DNA of 37,199 nt from positions 1-37,199 of the IMG/VR virus record IMGVR_UViG_3300028831_000315, one strand, 5' to 3'. The notes beneath the pieces are model-generated. The model saw nothing but the letters and a program-made list of their open reading frames with translations, searched no databases and was not told where the DNA came from. Both the position numbers and the translations under genes were made by a program. Of the stretch, positions 13,213 to 20,200 are shown piece after piece (position 1 is the stretch's first letter; every line of letters starts with the position of its first letter). The DNA is from a virus.

Positions 13213-13471
13213 GTGATAGTGTTCGGTTCCTCCTGATGGTCAGTCGTGACCGGCCGTATGTGTCGGTCACGACGTTTTTCAGTTCGCACCCCGACTCCCC
13301 CAACGGATGGCTTGGTATGCGCCGCTACTGGGAGTCGTGGTGTGTCATTTCGCTCTGTTTTTCGTACAAAATTCTTTATCATCTGTCGCGCGATCTGGTT
13401 CGTTGGCGTGACGCCCTCCGCCCTTGCGCAACCGCCCGCGGAGGCGGCGCTCGGGACGTTGCCGGTGCCCG
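13213..13471. other. Stretch without a convincing gene
   Basis: 259 bases between the HTH gene and the end of the minus-strand 81-aa gene. It contains an AT-rich patch (about 13345-13385) unlike its surroundings. A + strand frame from GTG 13342, with GGGAG upstream, begins like a signal peptide ending SALAQ but soon turns into antisense-like Arg/Ser/Gly sequence. I do not call it. Confidence 0.4.
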
Positions 13472-13717
13472 CTATCGTGGGAATGATCGGTACCACGGCT
13501 GCGACCCCGGATACCACCAGCGCGGATAGACATGCCGGTCTAGTTCCTCTAGACTGTAGGCCCGGCCGGCGGAGGCCTCGGGGTGGATGGTCGGCGTCTG
13601 GAACTGCGCAAAGAAGTGGCGGATCCGCCGGAGCTGCCGGCCGTTCAGCTCGCGGAAAAATCTGCCGTTCGCGCTCCACTGGTAGCTGGCCGGGACATAG
13701 GTGTCGGGTTCGGTCAT
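13472..13717 (-). CDS. 81-aa protein of unknown function
   Basis: The ATG at 13717 has AGGAGG four bases upstream on the minus strand. The product is protein-like throughout: YVPASYQWSANGRFFRELNG, RRIRHFFAQF, YSLEELDRHVYPRWWYPG. It is rich in aromatic and Arg residues. A longer frame from further upstream exists but lacks a ribosome site and overlaps the + strand 13858 gene. I recognise no family. It lies on the minus strand with the ParB-like group but is separated from it by the + strand 13858 gene, so it probably has its own promoter, which I could not find. Confidence 0.6.
   Translation of the reverse strand: MTEPDTYVPASYQWSANGRFFRELNGRQLRRIRHFFAQFQTPTIHPEASAGRAYSLEELDRHVYPRWWYPGSQPWYRSFPR
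13538..13554. repeat. Perfect 17-bp dyad
   Basis: GTCTAG, five-base spacer, CTAGAC. It lies inside the 81-aa minus-strand gene. It could be an operator, or chance. Confidence 0.3.
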
Positions 13718-13857
13718 CGATCCTCCTGATCGAGGGTCTGAACATGAAACGGAAGCGCCTCTCCTTCGTAATGCCCACCTTTCATGCGACTCGGACACAC
13801 CGTTCCGGCCACACCTTCTAGGAGATAAGAACGGCCCGGTGTTACAGGTGAGCGCGA

Positions 13858-14373
13858 ATGTCGCAACTCTTTGAGCGGGCAGACTTTCTCGGTCAGTTGC
13901 GGTATCTGGAGGATGTCGTGTCGGTGGGCGACATCTCGACCGTGGAGGACTACTTTCAGCCAGCGCGGCCGGCCGGGCGCCGGTTTCTGGACGGCTTACA
14001 GCGGGCGCTCCGGAACGGCGACCGTGAGGCTGGGGAGCGCGCCGTTCGCGTGCTACAGGCCATTCTGACCCGCCAGCCACGGCGTCTGGGCCGTCCGGCG
14101 CGGCCCTCCAAGGTCGACCGTCCGGTGGTTCGGGCCACGCGCGCCAAGTATTTGGCCCTTGTCCGGCGCGTCTGGACGGACCCGGAGCGGGCCGCCACGC
14201 TCGCGCGGGTCACGCTGGCGACGGTGGACCGCACGGCGTTGCGCCGGCTGTTCCAGCGGTCGCATACGCGGCCCTCCGATGTGGCCAATTTCCTGACGGC
14301 GGCCGAGCTACAGCTGCCGGTGCGCCATGTTCGCGCCGCGCTTACGCGGCGTCCGGACCTTGCCTACGCTTGA
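13858..14373 (+). CDS. Arg-rich helical protein of unknown function
   Basis: 171 aa, AGGTGA seven bases before the ATG. Mostly helical and basic: FERADFLGQLRYLEDVVSVG, GRRFLDGLQRALRNG, ATRAKYLALVRRVWTD, RTALRRLFQRSHTRPSDVAN. The high Arg content suggests nucleic-acid contact, but no motif is diagnostic. It is a lone + strand gene between minus-strand genes, and its 3' end overlaps the end of the 14342 minus gene by 32 bases (tail to tail). Confidence 0.6.
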   Translation: MSQLFERADFLGQLRYLEDVVSVGDISTVEDYFQPARPAGRRFLDGLQRALRNGDREAGERAVRVLQAILTRQPRRLGRPARPSKVDRPVVRATRAKYLALVRRVWTDPERAATLARVTLATVDRTALRRLFQRSHTRPSDVANFLTAAELQLPVRHVRAALTRRPDLAYA

Positions 14374-14761
14374 CCTGAAGGGTCCGACGAGTCCGTTCCT
14401 GTCTGGCGCGGCGCGCGTACCATGTCCGCCAGTGGCCGCCACTGGCCTCATGTTTGGCGAGGCTCTCGCCGGCCGCGGTGAGTCGATACTGACCGTCCGC
14501 ATATTCGACCTGACCGGCCTGTTGCAGCTTCCATAAGGCCGAGCACATCACGTCGAAGCGGCCTCGATTGATTCGAACTTGCAAGCTCAGGGGCTGTCCG
14601 TGTCGATTGACCGGGCGGCGGGTATGGCGCCGATAGGTGACGAGAGCGACATTCGGCGCAATCAGTTCTTCACATTCGGCCAACAACGCCTGTGAGGGCG
14701 ACGGCCCGAGTCGCCACAGCGCCACGCGCAAGGCCGTGCTGATGCCACGTCCACGAATCAT
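14342..14761 (-). CDS. Putative winged-helix protein
   Basis: 139 aa. The ATG at 14761 overlaps the stop of the ParB-like gene (ATGA), so the two are one operon. Residues 1-60 contain two helices (ALRVALWRLGPSPSQALLAE). Residues 65-105 (FDVMCSALWKLQQAGQVEYA, then DGQYRLTAAGESLAKH) look like a helix-plus-wing with the TAAGE pattern of winged-helix domains. The last 30 residues are very basic. DNA binding is likely; the target is unknown. Confidence 0.65.
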   Translation of the reverse strand: MIRGRGISTALRVALWRLGPSPSQALLAECEELIAPNVALVTYRRHTRRPVNRHGQPLSLQVRINRGRFDVMCSALWKLQQAGQVEYADGQYRLTAAGESLAKHEASGGHWRTWYARRARQERTRRTLQVKRRQGPDAA

Positions 14762-15732
14762 CGCGCTTTCTGTTTCGTCTCAAGGGCGGCAGTCACTTGC
14801 TTCAACATCGTATCCACCAGCTGCCGCATCCGGTAAAGATACTGACGCATCTTCGTGAGTTCCGCGACCGGCAGGGCGCGGAAGTTGGTGCCGACTTTCA
14901 AGAGATTCCGTTCGAACTGCTGCACGCGCGTGAACAGGCTGCGCACCGGCGAGGCGGCGGGCCGCACCTTCCCGGCCACGCTCTCCTGAATCTCATGGGC
15001 GAAATCCTGTCGCCATTTCTTTAAGGTCGCGGTCGCGGCGACGTCTGAAGTGGCTGAGTTGACGGCGGCGACGAGTTCTTTGGTCTGGTCGGCGGTCATG
15101 CGGGCCTCAGACGCCAACTTGATGGCGTCGATGAAATGCGCGTCCCGCTGGATCTTGCCGAGTTCGCGGCGAAAGCCTTCCGGCATATTGAGGGTGTCGG
15201 GATTGATGCCGGCCCGGCGGAGTCGTTTATCCGCTTCGAGCAGCCGCAGTTTTCGATAGAGCAGGTCCGGTTCCAAGTTGGTCAGACGCGCGGCGTCGAC
15301 GGGGCTGTAACCGTCCTGCACCAGCAAGACCGCCTGCTGCAACCATTCCTCCCGTGACAATGGTTCGCCGTTCAGCAGATTGAGCAGACGACGAATCACA
15401 TTGATCTGCACGATGTCATCGGGTTTGACGTCCACGACATAGCAATCGATCTCCGGTCGCTTGAGGCTGTCGAGGGCACGGTAGCGATGCATGCCGCCGA
15501 GCATGCCGTAGCCGGCCTGACGCCGATAGACCACCAGCGGCGGAAACTGCGCGCCACTCTGATAGGCAATGGCGTACTGGTGCACGCGTTCCATATTCAA
15601 GGGATTGTTCAGACGGATGTTCCGTTCGGCCTCGGGATCGATCACAATCTCCTTGAGCCGAATCTTCGGCTCGTAGCCGAAGACGAACCGGCGTTCTGCG
15701 AACCATCCTTCAAGAATGCTGTCTCGGGCCAT
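14758..15732 (-). CDS. ParB-like nuclease-domain protein
   Basis: 324 aa, with GAGGAGG three bases before the ATG at 15732. Residues 22-110 are a ParB/Srx N-terminal domain: FPPLVVYRR, then GGMHRYRAL at 79-87, the motif that binds CTP or catalyses phosphate chemistry in this fold. Residues 115-165 contain a helix-turn-helix-like stretch (SREEWLQQAVLLVQDGYSPV, then AARLTNLEPDLLYRKLRLLE). The C-terminal half is helical and charged. It resembles phage and plasmid ParB-like regulators rather than chromosomal ParB, and no parA or parS-like site is visible. Transcribed from the near-consensus promoter at 15755-15784, it could act as a phage regulator or a modifier of DNA. Confidence 0.8.
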   Translation of the reverse strand: MARDSILEGWFAERRFVFGYEPKIRLKEIVIDPEAERNIRLNNPLNMERVHQYAIAYQSGAQFPPLVVYRRQAGYGMLGGMHRYRALDSLKRPEIDCYVVDVKPDDIVQINVIRRLLNLLNGEPLSREEWLQQAVLLVQDGYSPVDAARLTNLEPDLLYRKLRLLEADKRLRRAGINPDTLNMPEGFRRELGKIQRDAHFIDAIKLASEARMTADQTKELVAAVNSATSDVAATATLKKWRQDFAHEIQESVAGKVRPAASPVRSLFTRVQQFERNLLKVGTNFRALPVAELTKMRQYLYRMRQLVDTMLKQVTAALETKQKAR

Positions 15733-15754
15733 AAGCCTCCTCTGGTTGCGCTCG

Positions 15755-15784
15755 ACTATACGTCGGCATAGACATAATTGTCAA
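15755..15784 (-). promoter_or_regulatory. Near-consensus sigma70 promoter for the ParB-like operon
   Basis: Minus strand: -35 TTGACA (perfect, 15784 to 15779), 18-base spacer, -10 TATAGT (15760 to 15755). The start codon at 15732 follows at a normal leader distance. This is the strongest promoter in the window and would be expected to work without a phage factor, for example early or in lysogeny. Confidence 0.75.
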
Positions 15785-15885
15785 GACACGGTGTGACACC
15801 ATCCCGCCAGCAGTAGCCAGAGGAACAGGCCGATCAATCCGGCCAGTGTGAGATAAAACCCGCCGCCGACCTGCTTCTGCGTCAT
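15781..15885 (-). CDS. 34-aa single-span membrane protein
   Basis: The ATG at 15885 has GGAGGG just upstream on the minus strand. The product has a short polar start (MTQKQVGGG), then a hydrophobic segment at about residues 10-29 (YLTLAGLIGLFLWLLLAG), and ends WCHTVS. The stop codon overlaps the -35 box of the ParB-like promoter. Its size and shape fit a small inner-membrane peptide such as a holin-like, exclusion or toxin-type peptide. The sequence does not tell which. No promoter for it was found in the short gap to the divergent chaperone gene. Confidence 0.6.
   Translation of the reverse strand: MTQKQVGGGFYLTLAGLIGLFLWLLLAGWCHTVS
15790..15800. promoter_or_regulatory. 11-bp palindrome upstream of the ParB-like promoter
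   Basis: GGTGT-G-ACACC, a perfect dyad six bases upstream of the -35 box (in minus orientation). It also lies within the end of the 34-aa membrane-protein gene. Operator candidate. Confidence 0.3.
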
Positions 15886-15952
15886 TGTCCCTCCGCTGCC
15901 AGAATCTCCCGCCTATTTCCGTCTGCATGGCTTATGGCACAATGCCGGCGCA

Positions 15953-16456
15953 ATGGAGATTTTGAATCCTGCCACGATTCGGGAACAACAACTGGTGGAT
16001 GTGGACTTTGGCGACGGCTCCGGGGTCCGCGCGCGCAAGGCGGATATGGCGCGATTGGTCTTCGATGGCATCGTGCCCACACCCCTCATGAACGCGGCGC
16101 AGGCGCTCGTCAACAACCACGGGCTGCCGCCGGATGAACGCCTCGATGACGAGGCCATCGACAAAGAGCAGATGCTTGCGGTGCTGCGGAAGTACGCCAT
16201 CGCCGTCGTGGTCGAGCCGGTCATTACCACCGAGGATGATGGCGTCGCCACGCACCTCCCGGTGAAATTGCTGACCCTCCCGCAACTCATGGCGATTTGG
16301 AATCAGACGGCGGTGACGCCGCGGCTCGACCCCGCCGCGGCGGCGCGATTTCGTGTACGACAACAGCGACCGGCTGCTGCTGTTCCACATGCTCGGCAAA
16401 ACGTACCGCCGACCGCCCAGCGCGTGGTGGCTGGTGTCGAATTACGACACCGCTGA
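15953..16456 (+). CDS. Tail assembly chaperone, first frame (lambda gpG-like)
   Basis: 167 aa if translated without frameshifting. Residues 1-133 are protein-like: DMARLVFDGIVPTPLMNAAQ, LRKYAIAVVVEPVI, LTLPQLMAIWNQTA, then PAAAARF. This resembles the first chaperone of siphovirus tails, including the conserved EPVI-type segment. After residue 133 (about base 16351) the frame becomes Gln/Arg/Ala-rich with no sign of selection. The adjacent frame then becomes protein-like. The gene opens the tail operon, 67 bases from the divergent small membrane gene. Confidence 0.75.
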   Translation: MEILNPATIREQQLVDVDFGDGSGVRARKADMARLVFDGIVPTPLMNAAQALVNNHGLPPDERLDDEAIDKEQMLAVLRKYAIAVVVEPVITTEDDGVATHLPVKLLTLPQLMAIWNQTAVTPRLDPAAAARFRVRQQRPAAAVPHARQNVPPTAQRVVAGVELRHR

Positions 16457-16547
16457 TCAAATCACGGCGTTCGACTTCGATGGCGCGTGCATGCTGATTG
16501 GGCTCGATGCCGAACGCCAAGCACAGGAGGCGGCGAGAAACCGGTGA
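16349..16547 (+). CDS. Tail chaperone second frame, likely reached by +1 (or -2) frameshift (gpT-like)
   Basis: 64 codons follow in the +1 frame from 16353 to the TGA at 16545-16547: VYDNSDRLLLFHMLGKTYRR, WWLVSNYDTADQITAFDFDG, then a charged helix. There is no ribosome site at the GTG. Frame 0 reads AAAARF up to TTT at 16349-16351, followed by C. A +1 slip of phenylalanine tRNA from TTT to TTC joins the frames and yields a 197-aa fusion. Programmed frameshifting between the two chaperones is conserved in tailed phages, usually -1, with -2 or +1 in some. A sequencing indel would look the same. Confidence 0.6.
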
Positions 16548-17221
16548 TGGACCCGGCCATTCGGACGTGGCTGTTGAATGTCGCCGATATCACGGCGGAT
16601 CTGGTCGACCTGTTAGAGGCAGCCTTGTGCTGCGAGAAAGAGGAGTTCATGAAGCGAATTAAGAGCTATCACCCGGTGACGATGACCCTCGATGGCGAAG
16701 ACGTGACCCTCCACATCCGCCGGATGTCGACGGTGGAGATTCAGGCGTTCGAAGACCAGATGAATAAATTTGGCTTCAACATCAACGCGGCCAAGGAGGG
16801 ACGGACGGAGTTGCCACCCGACGTGAATCCGCAGGAGGTGGCGCAATGGCTGATCGACACCATCAGCACGAATATCACGCTACCCCCCGAGCAGCTGGTG
16901 GTCGAAAACGAGGACGGCACGGAGAAGGAGATTCGCACGGGCGCCGATCTGATTCAGCAGTATGGCGGGCGCGTGGATTTTCTCCCGACCGCCGTGGCCT
17001 TCATTTGGGGTGAGAACCGGTTGCCCGAGAAGCACAAGATCAAGTACCGCACGGCCGCCGCGGATGCCGTTAATCGCATGACCGGGATTACCGATCCGGA
17101 ACCCGCGCTGCCCGAGGCCGTGTCGACGGTCGCGGCCGCCGTGGTGCCGAGCACCGAGGCCGAGAAGGTGGTCAAAGCCCTCCCGGCCGATATGTTCACG
17201 GAGCCGGCGGTGACGCACTGA
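16547..17221 (+). CDS. Tail assembly chaperone-like protein
   Basis: 224 aa from the ATG that overlaps the previous stop (TGATG). A later ATG at 16649 has an AAGAGGAG site only three bases away and would give 190 aa; the first 34 residues look coding, so I kept the longer form. The core (KSYHPVTMTLDGEDVTLHIR, then RMSTVEIQAFEDQMNKFG) matches the beta-type start of tail chaperones and of the pre-tape-measure proteins of siphoviruses. A helical middle and an Ala/Glu-rich C-terminus follow. It lies 20 bases before the tape measure, which it probably helps to coat during tail assembly. Confidence 0.65.
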   Translation: MDPAIRTWLLNVADITADLVDLLEAALCCEKEEFMKRIKSYHPVTMTLDGEDVTLHIRRMSTVEIQAFEDQMNKFGFNINAAKEGRTELPPDVNPQEVAQWLIDTISTNITLPPEQLVVENEDGTEKEIRTGADLIQQYGGRVDFLPTAVAFIWGENRLPEKHKIKYRTAAADAVNRMTGITDPEPALPEAVSTVAAAVVPSTEAEKVVKALPADMFTEPAVTH

Positions 17222-17241
17222 TTCGATGAGGATGCGCGGCG

Positions 17242-20200
17242 ATGGACCCCGAGAATCGCGTTCAATTCGAACTCGAAGCGATTGACAAAGTTACGGAAGT
17301 CATCGCGCGCATCAAGGCCGGTCTTGCCGGTCTCGGTGGCACATTCAAAAGTCAAGCGGACGCGGCCACGCGTGCCTTCGAACCGGCGATGGCGTCAGTC
17401 TCGAAATCGGCGCAAGCGGCCGGACAGGCAGTTAGTCAAGCCTTCGATCAATTCCCCGCGCAGGCCCGGGCTGCCGTCACCGCAGTGTCCTCGCAGTTTG
17501 CGACCATTGTGTCGGATGGCCAGCAGGCTTTTCGCGCCCTCACCGCCGCGGTCGACAGCACATGGGCCGCGCTCGGTGCGGGGGCGACCGCACTCGGCAC
17601 GCAGATTCAGAACGCGTGGCAGTCGCTCTCGGCGCAACCGTTCAAGACGCTCGCCGCCGCGGGGCTGACCGCCCTCGCCTCGCTGGTCGACGGGGCGGCG
17701 AATGTCTGGTCACAGATCACCGCGCAAGCGAAGGCGACCGGCGCCACGCTCGCCAGCGCCTTCTCTGGTCTGACGGGCGCCAGTTTCACCAGTATGGCGA
17801 CGGCCGCCGGGCAGGCATGGACGGCCATTCGTGCTGGCGCGGCGCAGACCGGCGACGTGATCACCCGTGCCTTTGAGGCGCTGACCGGCACGAGTTTCAG
17901 CGGCATCGCCGCGGCCGCGACGCAGGCATGGGACACGATCACCGCTGGCGCCGTCACCGCGCGCGATGCGATTGGGGCCGCCTTATCGAGTTTCGCCGCG
18001 GACCCGTTCGGCGCCTTGTCCACCGCCGCCGCCAGCGCGTGGGAGACGATCACTGCCGGTGCGAGCAGTGTCTCGGATGCCATCGTCGCGGCCTTTGCCG
18101 CCTTTCAAGATTCTCCGTTCGCGGCCTTGTCTGATGCCGCCAGTGCCGCATGGGACGCGATCACGGCTGGCGCCAGCGCCGCGGGGAGTGCCATTACCGA
18201 GGCGCTGTCGAACCTATCCGCGAGCGCTTTCGGCCAACTAACCGACGCGGCGTCGGCCGCATGGGGAACCATTACCGCTGGCGCCGCGTCGGTGGGCGCC
18301 TTCATTCAAGATGCGTTTGACGGGCTCGGGATCGATACGTTCTTCGACAACATCCAAGCGAGTGCCGACGCCGCGTGGGAGGCCATTTCTGGGGCGGCGC
18401 AAGACACGGCGGGCAATATCAGCGAGTGGTTCAGTCAGGCATGGGACCAAGTCACGTCTGGCGCCGCCGATCTGCCCACGCAAGTAGGCAGTGCCTTTGG
18501 CACGCTCAGCGACGACCTCGACCAGTTCTTCGGCGACGATACGACGTTTAGCGACCTGCTCGGTGATGCGTGGGACACGCTGTCGAACGCCGCGCAGTCG
18601 GCCCTGTCGGCGGTCGGCGCGGCGGCGACGAGTGCCGGCACCGTGCTGCAATCCGCGTTGAATGTTGACGCCACGAAGGTCTTTGGCTCACTCAGCGACG
18701 TGGCGACGCAGACGTGGACGTCCGTCCGTGAATCGGCCACCGGAGCATGGGACGGTATTACGACCGCCGTTGGCACGTCCATCCGCAATCTCACCACGCT
18801 CTTTACGGGCTTCAACGATGGCGCTGGAAAATCGACGTCGAGTGTCGCGGAGAAATTACAGGCGCAGAGCCTCGCGTTCGAACGCAGTCGACAAGCCGCC
18901 GTGGCCCACGCGCAGCAGATGCGCGCCACACAAGAGCAGCTCACGAATGAGTTGCAGCAGGTCAATGACAAGATCCGTGAACTCGAAGCGGCGTCCGCGA
19001 GCGGCTATCAGCCGACGATCCAAGCCTTGGCGGCGGCGAGACAGGAGGCGGAACAACTCAAGGATGTCATCAACCGGTTGAACGGCGCGATTCAAGATGA
19101 GGATAACGCCGCGAAAACAGCGGCGAAGTCGTCCGATGACATGTCGGCGGCGGCCAAGAAAGCGAACGACGAGGCCGGCAAGCAAGTCGGGATCGTGGAT
19201 TCGCTGGCCAATTCGTTCATGAAGATGGCGGCGGCGGTGTTCACCGGCAATGCGGCGTGGGACATCACCAAGGGGATCTTGCTGGGACTGTGGCATCAGG
19301 TGACGGGACTGGTGGAGGCATTCCCACATCTCATTGAGCATGTGGCGCACGTGGCCGATGAGTTCTGGGTGATGAGCAAGCAGACCGGGGTGTCGGCCGA
19401 TGCCTTGTCGAAGTTTGATTACGTCGCCAGTCAAACCGGTACCTCGCTCGGCACGATCACGACATCCATCTTCATGATGTCGCGGACACTCGGTGCGGCC
19501 AGTGGTCAGACCGAGGCGGCCGTCAGTCAACTCGGGCTGAGTCTGGACCAGCTGCGGTCGCAATCGCCGGAGGAATCCTTTCAACATATCTTGTCGGGCT
19601 TGAACGCGCTCCCGGCGCAGGCCGACCGCGCGCGGATTGGCATGGAACTCTTCGGGCGTCAGTTCCGGTCCATGTCACAACTGGTGGGGCAAGATATCGA
19701 CGGCATGATGAAGAAGGCCGAGGAGATGGGGTTGGTGATTACCGACCGCATGGCCGAGGCGGGCAATGCCTTCACCGATGCCTTCGACACGCTCGGACGG
19801 GTCACCGAAGGCTTCACGCGACAAATTGGCGTCACCTTTCTGCCGGCCGTGACTAAGGCCGTCAGTGGGATGGCGGACGCGATTGGCGAGGTGTTGTCAT
19901 CGATTCGCTTCGACTTCTCCGGGTGGTACGAACAGGCCGACGCGGCGGCTACGGCTTTCGTCGCGGCGTTCAAAGACATGGCGGAGGCGCTGCAACCGTT
20001 TATCAAAGCGGTCATCGACATCGTGGCGGCAATGGTGCCCATTCTGTCGGGCGCCTTCACGGCCGTTATGAAGGCCATCAGCGCGCTGTCGCCCGTGATT
20101 GCCGCGGTGGCCTCGGTGCTCTCGACCTTTGCCGTGCCGATTGCGGTCGTGACGGTGGCAATCACGGGCTACGTGACCGCCCTGACATTGGCGAAGGTCG

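Noticed and set aside
13342-13821. + strand frame beginning like a signal peptide (ends SALAQ) with GGGAG upstream
   Set aside because: After about 65 residues it becomes Arg/Ser/Gly-rich and antisense to the better supported 81-aa minus-strand gene. Only the first part looks real, so I left it uncalled.
13744-13821. 25-codon + strand frame starting MKRKRLSF
   Set aside because: It has a GAGGG upstream but is very short and basic, with nothing to distinguish it from chance.
17704-18372. CRISPR-like array
   Set aside because: The 111-bp units are divergent coding repeats without conserved spacers or direct repeats at DNA level.
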